From assembly GCA_900544675.1 (NCBI GenBank), contig UQVZ01000019.1, forward strand, positions 12,003-76,002: a stretch of 64,000 nucleotides of DNA. Direction: 5' to 3'. The stretch comes from an uncultured Bacteroides sp. Its GTDB lineage: Bacteria; Bacteroidota; Bacteroidia; Bacteroidales; Bacteroidaceae. Below, piece after piece: positions 24,959 through 33,726 of the stretch (positions are counted from its first letter, which is position 1; each line of letters starts with the position of its first letter). A program made the position numbers and the translations under genes. The notes beneath the pieces are model-generated. The model saw only the letters and a list, made by a program, of their open reading frames with translations. It searched no databases and was not told the origin of the DNA.

Positions 24959-27900
24959 TTATTCATATTTCTTATAATTCTCCACCTGCTCCAGCACTTT
25001 CTGGAAAACTTCATCATCCCACAGAGGAGGGTACCCCTCTTTGTAGAGAAGGTAGGTAAGCTGACTGGCGAGTTTACTTTTAAGGTTGTCGTTGTTCAGC
25101 CAATCGGCATAGATGGCTGTATCGTCTATCAGTGCTTTGATTTTCTTTGCCAATGCTATGCAACGCTCATCCGCATATTCAAAACTGTGTTTATCACGCA
25201 CTTCGACGAGGACATCAAAGAAGGCTTTTTCTTCGAACGTAATGCCCAACTCCTTGAACTTTTCACTGTCTGCCTTCAGTCCTTTCAGAATATCCATCAG
25301 CTTGTCTGACAATCCATTGATTCGATAAGAGACCATATCAACCACTTCACTCACTACGTTTTGTGTCACTTCGTTTGTAAAAGTGAGTTTGTCACGAGTA
25401 TTGTAAGCGTCGATTGTTTCTTCGAGCATCTTCTGGAAATGTTCGGCTTGTATCTTGTTCGTCCTGCTGTATGCTCTGATGGCTTTTGCGACGAGCTTGC
25501 AAAGAATCTGGAACTTAGTGAACGGCATTTTTATTTCATCCACCTCTTTGGTAAATGAATCACTGAAAATATTTTCTTCCACACCTTCATTCATTACACG
25601 CTCCACACCACTTGCGAGAATTGCTTCCTGCACCATCTGCTCCACATGCCTGTTCATGCTTTCCGCATCATGTTCTGTAGCGGTCATTTTGTTTACGTAT
25701 GAGCAAATACCCATAAAACACTGGCTCCACGACACTTCTTCATCTGTCAGGATACCAGCAGGGTTGCAAATATTATAAGCGGAACGCAGACGCTTGACGT
25801 GTTCTCTGAAAAGCTTCAGAAACGAGACCTCACCTTTTCGTTCTATGTTGTTGGCAAGTATGTATTCTGCAGCTTCCTGAATGAACTGAAGTCTTGCAAA
25901 GTCATTATCTCCGAAGAAACGTGTGAACGAAAGTCCCGACAATCGTTCCTGTAAAAGTTGCAGTTCATTTTTCAATATCTCATGGGCTGTTTCCAAATCT
26001 TCTTGCGGACCGACCTCTCCACCATATTTCTTCATGGCTTTCTTCATTTCCTCGCGAATTCCGATATAGTCGATGATAAAACCGTATTCTTTAGTGCCAT
26101 ACCTACGGTTTACTCTTGATATGGTCTGAATCAACGTATGCTTCGACAATGGTTTGTCATTATACAGCATAGTCAGGCAGGGCACGTCAAATCCGGTAAT
26201 CCACATATCCACATTGATGGATATATGAAAATTGGATTTCTCCGATTTGAACTCGGTGTCCAAGAAGTCCCTATATTTCTTGTCACCTAAAAGATTATAT
26301 AATTCTTTTTCATCGTCTTTGTCACGTGTCATCACCATATTGACAAAAGCGATGTCTTTTAATTTCTCTCTTTCATCGGCAGTCAATACAAGTTCGTTCA
26401 ACGCTTTCTTTTTCTCGAACCAATCCGGCTGCAATTCACGCATAATTTTATACAACCGGAACGCTATTTTCCTGTCAGCACAGGTAATCATTGCCTTTTG
26501 CAGCCGATCGGTTGTCTCCGTCCTGCATTTGTAATCGTCGATAATATCTTTGGCAACCCGGCGCAACACATCTTCATCGCCGATAATCACCTCCATGCTC
26601 GACATGGCAGCCTTGCTTTTGGCAATATCTTCCGGTGTAGCTCCTTCGTCTGCACACAGTCGGTAATACTCCTCCACTTTATCTGCCTGTTCTTTATTCA
26701 GAAAAACCCGAGCCAAACGAGGGTCATATTTAATAGGTACAGTAATGCCATCCGTTTCCGATTCCTTCATTGTGTATTGGTCAACCACATCACCAAACAC
26801 GTGGATGGTCTCATCGATAGGTGTTCCGGTAAAGCCCACGTAAGTCGCATTTGGCAAAGCATCCCGGAGGTATTTAGCAAAGCCGTATGTAATTCGTGCC
26901 CCTATTTTGTCGGCTTCACCCTCTGTCTGTATAGACAACTTAGAACCGATATTGTTCTGTGAACGGTGTGCCTCATCACTCATACAGATAACATTGGAAC
27001 GTTCTGTCAACAGTCCGGTAGATTCTGCAAATTTCTGTATCGTGGTGATATAGACACCTCCCGTTTTCCGGGTACTCATCTCTTCGGCAAGGTCTTTACG
27101 AGTATCAAATACTTTTACGGCTTCGTCTTCCAGATAACGTTTTGAGCGGCGGAACAGTTTTCCGCTTTGTTTTTCCAGGTCTTCCCTGTCAACAATGATA
27201 AGTATAGTAGGACTGCCCAACTGCTTTTTGCATCGCAAAGCCAGTTGGCGGGCAAGGAACAGCATCGTATAGGTTTTGCCGCAACCAGTGGCTCCGAAAT
27301 AGGTTCCTCCTTTTCCATCACCTCCTACCGAACGCAAGTGGGTTAAAATATGGTCGCGCAGTTTGCGTGTGGCAAAGGACTGTGGATAACGGCATACGAT
27401 TTCAGTCGTATTATCTTCTTCCGATGAATCTGGGAAATAGACATAATCCCGTAAGATTTCCAATATGCGCTCTGGTGAGAGTGCTCCACGGATTAATGTC
27501 CGCAATGTATCGAGTCCTTTCCCTGCTTTGTCTTCATTGTCTACTTTCTTCCATTCGTAGAAAAATTCAAACGGAGTATAGGTTGTTCCGAGTGCGTTCT
27601 TTGCACCGTCACTAATAACCGCCAGCGCACAATATTTCAGCAATGCCGGTATATCCCGCATATAGCGGGTACAAATCTGGGTATGTGCATCACGTATAGT
27701 CGCGTTTTGCTTGGTGGGGTTCTTGAGTTCGATGATGCAGACCGGTATACCGTTTATAAAAAGCAAAATATCAGGACGGCGGTTTTCATTCCCCTGTTCC
27801 ATAACAAACTGATTGACACAACGGAAAATATTATGGTCAGGATGCTCGAAGTCGATGTATTGCAAGCGAAAGGGATTGTCACGTCCATCGCTGTACGCAA

Positions 27901-28186
27901 AGTCGAAGCCATCGCGATAGAGCAAGAACGTATTCTGCAAGGCAAAGTAGTCGTTCTGTCCACCCGTATTGCGCAAGTTGGCAACAATGCTGTCCATCTC
28001 GGCTTCTGTCAACTGTTTGTCTTTATACTGTACGGCGAGGAAGTTCCGTAAATCCTTCTCTATAAGTGGGTCGGTATATTTACGATGAATATCATCACCA
28101 AATGTATATTGCCAATGCGATTCACGGAGAAGACTAATAGTAGCCTCCTCAAACTGACTTTCATAGTATTTTCCGTTTGTTGCCAT
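24959..28186 (-). CDS. hsdR: type I restriction enzyme, R subunit
   Basis: DNA translocase and nuclease subunit of a type I restriction-modification complex. 1075 residues from ATG 28186 (MATNGKYYES); a longer reading to 28243 would run into hsdS and is rejected. N-terminal nuclease with Asp139 in RPDILLF and Glu153-x-Lys155 in IIELKN; helicase Walker A GATGCGKT (298-305) and DEAH (404-407); later TWITGFDVP-type motif VDMWITGFDVP and QTISRVNRRYG of helicase domain 2. It follows hsdS after 13 bases and precedes the disrupted sir2. Confidence 0.93.
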   Translation of the reverse strand: MATNGKYYESQFEEATISLLRESHWQYTFGDDIHRKYTDPLIEKDLRNFLAVQYKDKQLTEAEMDSIVANLRNTGGQNDYFALQNTFLLYRDGFDFAYSDGRDNPFRLQYIDFEHPDHNIFRCVNQFVMEQGNENRRPDILLFINGIPVCIIELKNPTKQNATIRDAHTQICTRYMRDIPALLKYCALAVISDGAKNALGTTYTPFEFFYEWKKVDNEDKAGKGLDTLRTLIRGALSPERILEILRDYVYFPDSSEEDNTTEIVCRYPQSFATRKLRDHILTHLRSVGGDGKGGTYFGATGCGKTYTMLFLARQLALRCKKQLGSPTILIIVDREDLEKQSGKLFRRSKRYLEDEAVKVFDTRKDLAEEMSTRKTGGVYITTIQKFAESTGLLTERSNVICMSDEAHRSQNNIGSKLSIQTEGEADKIGARITYGFAKYLRDALPNATYVGFTGTPIDETIHVFGDVVDQYTMKESETDGITVPIKYDPRLARVFLNKEQADKVEEYYRLCADEGATPEDIAKSKAAMSSMEVIIGDEDVLRRVAKDIIDDYKCRTETTDRLQKAMITCADRKIAFRLYKIMRELQPDWFEKKKALNELVLTADEREKLKDIAFVNMVMTRDKDDEKELYNLLGDKKYRDFLDTEFKSEKSNFHISINVDMWITGFDVPCLTMLYNDKPLSKHTLIQTISRVNRRYGTKEYGFIIDYIGIREEMKKAMKKYGGEVGPQEDLETAHEILKNELQLLQERLSGLSFTRFFGDNDFARLQFIQEAAEYILANNIERKGEVSFLKLFREHVKRLRSAYNICNPAGILTDEEVSWSQCFMGICSYVNKMTATEHDAESMNRHVEQMVQEAILASGVERVMNEGVEENIFSDSFTKEVDEIKMPFTKFQILCKLVAKAIRAYSRTNKIQAEHFQKMLEETIDAYNTRDKLTFTNEVTQNVVSEVVDMVSYRINGLSDKLMDILKGLKADSEKFKELGITFEEKAFFDVLVEVRDKHSFEYADERCIALAKKIKALIDDTAIYADWLNNDNLKSKLASQLTYLLYKEGYPPLWDDEVFQKVLEQVENYKKYE

Positions 28187-28199
28187 AACCGTTGTTGTT

Positions 28200-29327
28200 T
28201 TAAGAATGTATGACGTGTTGAAGCAATGCCGGACAGACTTCACGCGAAAGCCGGTCTGCTTCTTCGGCTATCTGATTGGCCTCATTGGCACACTTGTAGA
28301 TATTGACAATAGCATGCTGAACTTCAATAGGTGGAAGAGGTATTTCTATGTCAATAAATCTATTCCAATCCAAATTTGCTCTCACACTTGAGTCACTATA
28401 AAACCAGCCTAATCTATCCATTTCTGAATTTTTGAATATCATCATAAAATATTCTGGAAGAATAGGTTCTTCCTTATCAAGGATGAAAGTTGTATAAGCA
28501 GGAGAAATTAAAGCTGGAATATCTTTGTCGTACAAAGCGATACGAATACACTTATCTCGGCCTGTCTGCATGCCACTAAATGCGAATTCTCCTTTTCTAA
28601 TAATTTTGTATTTGCTTATGTTTATTGTGTCCATCGAAGCGACTGTCGGCATAAACATTTTATTATTGTTTAATCCTAATACCTCATAGGGGGTGCCATC
28701 TTTATTAGTCTCATCTATGACTTCTATTGCATTTCCGACACGATAATTTCGTACATTATTCTTCTTTTTTATTTCTTGGATATAACTCTGACAGACTTGC
28801 ATCAGCGGAGCAGCCTTTGCCTCGTTTTGCTCTTTGATCTCCCGGAAGGCTCGCCATGCGTTCACCACTTTCTGTTGTTCGGCAATAGAGGGAAGAGGTA
28901 TTTCAATATCAAGGAAACGAAGCCAGTCCAAATTGGCTCGAATGCTGGAATCGCTAATAAACCAGCCATATCGATCGCTTTCGTCCCGATTGAAATACAT
29001 AAAAAAGTATTCCGGTAAAACGGTTTTCTTATTATTGATGATAAAAGTAGTATATGCAGGAGAAATTAAAGCAGGTTGATCATTGTCGTATAATCCAATT
29101 CGAATACATATATCACGACCTGTTTGCATACCACTAAATATAAACATCCCTTTGGAAATAATTTTGTATTTAGTAATATCAACACCATCCAGATTGGCAA
29201 CTGTTGGCATAAAAGTTTTGTCCCGATTTATGCCTACAACAAGATAATTATAACCTGCCGTATTTCTTTCATCACACTGCTCAATATAATCACCGAGCCT
29301 TACCCATTTTACACTGCTGCTTTTCAT
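28200..29327 (-). CDS. hsdS: type I restriction specificity subunit with two near-duplicate recognition domains
   Basis: 375 residues from ATG 29327. AGGAGG sits 9 nt upstream, an unusually clear ribosome site here, and the ATG follows the previous stop after one base. Two target recognition domains are joined by a helix (about 150-195) and a C-terminal helix (335-370). Residues 39-148 and 225-334 align without gaps at about 70% identity, sharing FSGMQTGRD, PALISPAYTTFI and SDSS-RANLDW. HsdS normally has two different domains that read two different half sites. The similarity here predicts a symmetric two-part site. Confidence 0.9.
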   Translation of the reverse strand: MKSSSVKWVRLGDYIEQCDERNTAGYNYLVVGINRDKTFMPTVANLDGVDITKYKIISKGMFIFSGMQTGRDICIRIGLYDNDQPALISPAYTTFIINNKKTVLPEYFFMYFNRDESDRYGWFISDSSIRANLDWLRFLDIEIPLPSIAEQQKVVNAWRAFREIKEQNEAKAAPLMQVCQSYIQEIKKKNNVRNYRVGNAIEVIDETNKDGTPYEVLGLNNNKMFMPTVASMDTINISKYKIIRKGEFAFSGMQTGRDKCIRIALYDKDIPALISPAYTTFILDKEEPILPEYFMMIFKNSEMDRLGWFYSDSSVRANLDWNRFIDIEIPLPPIEVQHAIVNIYKCANEANQIAEEADRLSREVCPALLQHVIHS

Positions 29328-29328
29328 A

Positions 29329-30378
29329 TCACATTTCCTCCTTTCCATGCTGTTCCATAAAAAAGCGTTTTTGCTGCTCTATCTCTCTGCTCAACTCTTC
29401 TTCTGTCGGCATATATGCCATATATTTGGCCGCGAAAAGTTGCTCGCTACCGTTAAGAACAGAGTATCTTGCCAACACCTTGTCGGTTTCAGTACAAAGC
29501 AGTATGCCTATAGTCGGATTGTCGTTGTCATCTTTTACAAGGTCATCATACATCCGCACATACATATCCACCTGTCCCACATCGGCATGTGTCAAAGGAT
29601 GCGTTTTCAGTTCGAATAACACATAACGCTTGAGTTTAATATGATAGAACACGAGGTCGATATAAAAATCCCCTGTGTCCGTCGTAATATGTTTCTGCCT
29701 GTCAACAAAGGCAAACCCACGCCCCAATTCCATAATAAACTGTTGCAGATGGTCAATCAAAGCCTGCTCCAATTGACTCTCATCATATTTGCTGTCCTTG
29801 CGGAATCCCAAGAACTCGGCTACTACCGGACTCTTAATATATTCCAATGGGTCGCTGTTGGGTTCAATCTCCGGCGCGGGCAATGTCAGTCCTTCTCTTG
29901 CGCAAGCCATACGCCGGCCATAATATTGTGTACCGATGTTACGGCTAAGTGTTCTCGAACTCCACATCTGTTCCGAAGCTTCCTTTACGTACCATTCTCT
30001 TGCCTTGGGGTCTGCCACCTGTATAATCATACGAAAGTGCGTCCACGTCAGATTGTGAACGCACGCGTTCACAATCTCCAAATCATTGAAACACAGATAA
30101 AACTGGCGGAAATAATCCAAATTACGCTTGTTGAATGTGCTCCCGTATTTAGGCACCAGTTGCTCTGCCAATGTTTTAATCAACCGCTTACCATATTGCG
30201 CACGGGCAGCTCCCTGCTGTTCTTCTTCCACAATGCGCCGTCCGATATGCCAATAAGTAAGCACCACAATCTGATTGGTTGTTGCGTATGCCTGCTTCCT
30301 GCCCCGTTCAATGATAGTTTGTATATCAGTCACGAACCCTTCAGCCACCAAGTTTTTTTGCACCTTATTCTCTTCCAT
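29329..30378 (-). CDS. DUF1016/YhcG PD-(D/E)XK nuclease within the hsd operon
   Basis: 349 residues from ATG 30378, overlapping the hsdM end by 14 bases. The N-terminal YhcG/DUF1016 domain contains TYWHIGRRIVEEEQ and YGKRLIKTLAEQL; the C-terminal domain has the PD-(D/E)XK pattern Asp241 (DFYIDLVF) with Glu256-Leu-Lys258 (LFELKTH). DUF1016 genes are often found beside type I restriction genes, but their role is not settled; extra nuclease activity or complex assembly are possibilities. Not part of the minimal hsdRMS set. Confidence 0.88.
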   Translation of the reverse strand: MEENKVQKNLVAEGFVTDIQTIIERGRKQAYATTNQIVVLTYWHIGRRIVEEEQQGAARAQYGKRLIKTLAEQLVPKYGSTFNKRNLDYFRQFYLCFNDLEIVNACVHNLTWTHFRMIIQVADPKAREWYVKEASEQMWSSRTLSRNIGTQYYGRRMACAREGLTLPAPEIEPNSDPLEYIKSPVVAEFLGFRKDSKYDESQLEQALIDHLQQFIMELGRGFAFVDRQKHITTDTGDFYIDLVFYHIKLKRYVLFELKTHPLTHADVGQVDMYVRMYDDLVKDDNDNPTIGILLCTETDKVLARYSVLNGSEQLFAAKYMAYMPTEEELSREIEQQKRFFMEQHGKEEM

Positions 30379-31954
30379 ATCCCAAAACCTTAAAAGCATT
30401 TACCAACTCTGCTTCGTTCGCATCCCATCTTCTTTTCAGTTCATCAAATTTATGACTCATTTCAGTGAGTGCAGCCTTATAGTCTATTTCCGTATCCCGG
30501 TCAACAAACTCAATATATCGGGAAGGCACAAGCGAATATCCTTTTTCCCGGATTTCACCGATATGGGCAGCATAATATAACTCAGGCTCGGCATATTCGG
30601 CATAATTCTCCGTCTGCCAGTCAAAATATATTTTGCAAACTCGCTCAATCTGATTTCCCGACAGCCGGACATACTTCTTCTCATAAATGTTTTCGTTCCA
30701 AGTCCGCAAATCAATAAAGAGAATCTCACCTGTGCGGTTTCGCAACTGCCTGCCATGCCAAGGTCCGCCTTTCTTGTTGTTGTTTAGAATCCAGAGCGTA
30801 ACAGATATATCAGTGGAATAGAACATATTGCGCGGCAAGACAATGATAGCTTCAACTTTGTCATTCTCAATGAGCTGTTTGCGTATCCCCAACGTGTCAC
30901 TGTCATCCAAAGCACCATTGGCAAGCAAGAATCCTGCCATGCCGCGACTGACATTCAGTTTGTTAAGGATATGAAGAATCCAAGCATAGTTAGCATTGCT
31001 GGCAGGTGGGACACCATAACCTTTCCAGCGCGGATCCGTCTCAAAACCTCCGTACTCAGCATACTTCTTCAAATTGAACGGCGGATTGGCCATAATGTAA
31101 TCAAATTTGAGGTCCTTGTGCTGGTCATCGGAAAAGGTGGACACCGCACGGTTGCCCAAGTGATAGGAAATACCACGAATAGCCAGATTCATCTTAGCCA
31201 GTCGATAGGTCGCCGGTTCCGATTCTTGTCCGTATACATTGACGGCTTTCGTGTTACCGCCATGCGCTTCTATAAATTTCGTGGCCTGTACGAACATACC
31301 TCCGGAACCGCAGCAAGGGTCATAGACCGTACCATCGAACGGCTCAATAAGCGAGGCGATAAGCTCTACGATGGAATGTGGCGTGTAAAATTCGCCTTCC
31401 TCTTTGTCGGCATTGATGGAAAAGGCTTGCAGGAAATATTCATACACACGCCCTATAAGGTCGTGATCTGTAAACTTCTGTGGATCTATCTTGTTAATCT
31501 CGTCCACCACGCTTTTTAAAACGCCCGGTTCAAGAGCCGTTTTCGTAAAAATCTGCTGCGGCAGGGCATTTTTCAGTTTGGGTTCATTATCGTCCAGTGT
31601 TTTTATGGCTGTATCGAAAACAATAGCCATACTAGTAGGAGCCGTAAGAATCAATTTGTCCCAAAATGTTTCATCAGTCAAAAAAAACACACCATCCTGC
31701 ATATACTGATTAGGACGAGACAGTTGCAATTCAACAAAAGCTTCATCATGAATGCCTTGAATCTCTACAATTTCATGCCGGATTTTGTCCTTCTGCTGTT
31801 TGAACCGTTCTCCTATGAATTTCAGAAACACCAGAGTCAATAGCAAATCGCGCTTATCAGTCATGGCGGCACGTCCCCTCAAACTGTTGCGGCAATTGAA
31901 AAGTATTGTTTCTAAGTTTTCCTCCTTTGCTATCTTTGTTTGTTTCTTTGCCAT
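30365..31954 (-). CDS. hsdM: type I restriction system DNA methyltransferase
   Basis: N6-adenine methyltransferase subunit, 529 residues. HsdM N-terminal helical domain (about 10-150), SAM motif DPCCGSGG at 212-219, and the catalytic NPPF at 290-293. The usual FYTP lead-in (EGEFYTPHSIVEL) is present. It is the first gene of the leftward operon hsdM, DUF1016, hsdS, hsdR, sir2, herA. All junctions are short or overlapping. Confidence 0.95.
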   Translation of the reverse strand: MAKKQTKIAKEENLETILFNCRNSLRGRAAMTDKRDLLLTLVFLKFIGERFKQQKDKIRHEIVEIQGIHDEAFVELQLSRPNQYMQDGVFFLTDETFWDKLILTAPTSMAIVFDTAIKTLDDNEPKLKNALPQQIFTKTALEPGVLKSVVDEINKIDPQKFTDHDLIGRVYEYFLQAFSINADKEEGEFYTPHSIVELIASLIEPFDGTVYDPCCGSGGMFVQATKFIEAHGGNTKAVNVYGQESEPATYRLAKMNLAIRGISYHLGNRAVSTFSDDQHKDLKFDYIMANPPFNLKKYAEYGGFETDPRWKGYGVPPASNANYAWILHILNKLNVSRGMAGFLLANGALDDSDTLGIRKQLIENDKVEAIIVLPRNMFYSTDISVTLWILNNNKKGGPWHGRQLRNRTGEILFIDLRTWNENIYEKKYVRLSGNQIERVCKIYFDWQTENYAEYAEPELYYAAHIGEIREKGYSLVPSRYIEFVDRDTEIDYKAALTEMSHKFDELKRRWDANEAELVNAFKVLGYGRE

Positions 31955-32064
31955 TGTCTTATTTCTATCAATTTTGTTAATCTAAAAGTATGTGCATCAA
32001 TCTCTTTGGGTAAATTTTGATATTCCAACTTAGTTTCCAGACCCACAACTATAGCATATCGTTA

Positions 32065-32072
32065 CAAAGTTA
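32065..32072 (-). promoter_or_regulatory. -7 element for the hsdM operon
   Basis: TAACTTTG on the minus strand, a full TAnnTTTG match 110 nt before the hsdM ATG. No clear TTG at -33. Confidence 0.5.
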
Positions 32073-32195
32073 ATTAATTCATCTAAAAAAAACGTAGAGT
32101 ATAAGTAAAAATCACTTCAAGTTTTTTACTCATAAAAACCACATAACACTAATTCTATTAATGTGCTTCGTCAGATAGATGCTTAACTCAGCTAT

Positions 32196-32302
32196 TGTTT
32201 CAAACAGTTTCACATAGGTGAAACACTTGTTTTATATAGGTGAAACACTTGTTTCAAGCAGCTGAAACAGTTGTTTCACCTTTTTGAAACAGGGTGAAAC
32301 AA
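32196..32302. repeat. GTTTCA / TGAAAC word array
   Basis: In 107 bases there are four GTTTCA and five TGAAAC words in mostly alternating order, with an exact 19-bp direct repeat ATAGGTGAAACACTTGTTT at 32214 and 32236 (22-bp period). Several alternative hairpins are possible. It lies upstream of the hsdM promoter. Confidence 0.8.
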
Positions 32303-32402
32303 AAATTGCATCGACTCAAGCTACCTGATATCTGCTGCAAGACATCTGATTCTGTCAGGCTTCGCATAGGCTGAATCTTCCACGCGGGAACGCCTGAAGG
32401 CA

Positions 32403-32450
32403 CAAAAAAAGCCAACCTATCCACTCGTTTTGAATATGGATGGGTTGGCT
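32403..32450 (-). terminator. Intrinsic terminator of the sulfation operon
   Basis: On the minus strand AGCCAACCCATCCA pairs with TGGATAGGTTGGCT (one mismatch/GU) and is followed by seven T. It is 40 bases after the sulfotransferase stop. Confidence 0.85.
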
Positions 32451-32489
32451 CGTTTGATTATCGGTGCAATCCCTGCATCAAGAAGGGAC

Positions 32490-33596
32490 TCAAAGCTTAT
32501 AGCCCCATTCGTCGAGGGCAAAGCCCCAGTGCTTTTCCACCAGTTCCACGGTTTCGGACTTATACTGGTATTTGTTCTTCTTGTAGCCTTTCTTCTTGTT
32601 GACGTAGGCTTCGATGGCAGGACGCGCTTCGTCAAATCCGGGCAAGGAAAGTTTCTGGTAAATCTCCTGCGTCAAGTCGAAAGCATTCTTCTCGTAATCC
32701 TCAAAGCGGATTTCCACCAAATTGCCTTCGGGGATGAAATGCTTGTCTGCCTCGTACTTGTGATACAGCTTGGCATATACCGTGAGGATGTTCTCCTGAA
32801 GCTCTTCGGGAGTGATGTCCTGCAACTGAAGCGGCTTGATGGTGTTGGTAAAGAAGCTCCGGGTAGACTCGAACACGGTATAAGGGTTGCGCATCAAGTA
32901 AATGAACTTGGCATTGGGGAACATCTTGACCAGCTCTTTCACACGTCCGGTGTGAGGCGGGTTCTTGCTCAGGAACTGTGTGCCTCCGGTATTCCATAAC
33001 GAAATCTTGATGAGTTTGGTGAAAGTCTCTTCGAAGATCTTCAGTTCAGCATCGGTAATGTCGTCGAAAAGCAGATACTTGTCGGCATACTCCTGCGTAT
33101 GGCGGGGCAGGAACCAGAAGTTGTAATACGTGTAAGGCATCATGTTGGTCAAGGCGAACTCTTCCTCTTGCGGAAGGTCGACCGCCAGCTCCATGTTGTC
33201 GGTAGGCCGCTTGTCGGGCATCAGCCAACTCATATTTTTCTTGAAGAAAGGCTGTCCCCACATCATCAGGTGCGGAAAGACGGTCTGATACGTGGTATTA
33301 TAGCCGAAATGCTTGTCACACGAAAAGACATTGTGCATAAAGGTAGTTCCGCTCCGCCAATGTCCCAGGATAAATACCGGGTCGTGTTCGAGCGGCTTGG
33401 AAGCCAACAGCTTTTCATATTTCTTGTCTTGCAAAGGCTTCAACGTAGAGAGCAGGCGGCACACGGCTTTCGTCAGGCGGAACTTGCCCTGATAAGCAGG
33501 ACCGATGACACGCCCTTTGGTTATTTCATTGAATGTTTTCCAGTCGGCACCCACCAGGGTGTTTACCGGCAATTTGCTGAATTCTAATAAGCCCAT
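32490..33596 (-). CDS. PAPS-dependent sulfotransferase
   Basis: 368 residues. The 5'-phosphosulfate binding loop GHWRSGTTF is at 78-86 and the 3'-phosphate motif YLMRNPYTVFES follows near 235-250; both mark the Sulfotransfer family. It ends an operon making PAPS. Bacteroides thetaiotaomicron has a sulfotransferase in a similar PAPS cluster (BT0416) reported to sulfate cholesterol and other steroids; a similar role is plausible but rests on context. No signal peptide, so it acts in the cytoplasm. Confidence 0.85.
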   Translation of the reverse strand: MGLLEFSKLPVNTLVGADWKTFNEITKGRVIGPAYQGKFRLTKAVCRLLSTLKPLQDKKYEKLLASKPLEHDPVFILGHWRSGTTFMHNVFSCDKHFGYNTTYQTVFPHLMMWGQPFFKKNMSWLMPDKRPTDNMELAVDLPQEEEFALTNMMPYTYYNFWFLPRHTQEYADKYLLFDDITDAELKIFEETFTKLIKISLWNTGGTQFLSKNPPHTGRVKELVKMFPNAKFIYLMRNPYTVFESTRSFFTNTIKPLQLQDITPEELQENILTVYAKLYHKYEADKHFIPEGNLVEIRFEDYEKNAFDLTQEIYQKLSLPGFDEARPAIEAYVNKKKGYKKNKYQYKSETVELVEKHWGFALDEWGYKL

Positions 33597-33597
33597 A

Positions 33598-33726
33598 AAT
33601 AATGAAGAATTAAGAATGAAGAATTAAGAATGAAAAATCAGTTGATGCTTGAAGATGTGTCCCTGTCACGCTGAATTTATCATCCAGGAAGTTGTCTTCA
33701 TTCTTAATTCTTCATTCTTCATTTAA
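33598..33726. repeat. Family A inverted repeat between cysN and the sulfotransferase gene
   Basis: Left arm 33600-33634 and right arm 33697-33725 are reverse complements made of GAAGAATTAAGAATGAAG units, separated by about 60 bases of non-repeat DNA. Placed inside the apparent operon, it could lower transcription of the last gene. Confidence 0.8.

Larger units (their letters stand above)
31955..32489. other. 535-bp intergenic region right of the defence island
   Basis: Contains the hsdM promoter element (32065-32072), an array of GTTTCA/TGAAAC words (32196-32302), and the terminator of the sulfotransferase gene (32403-32450). I see no gene. Confidence 0.6.

Noticed and set aside
28200..29348. 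hsdS start at 29348
   Set aside because: ATG 29327 has AGGAGG at the right distance and follows the preceding stop by one base; the upstream start overlaps the previous gene.
32196..32302. GTTTCA words as a CRISPR array
   Set aside because: Words alternate strand and are only 6-19 bp with no 30-bp repeats or unique spacers; the 22-bp period holds for one pair only.
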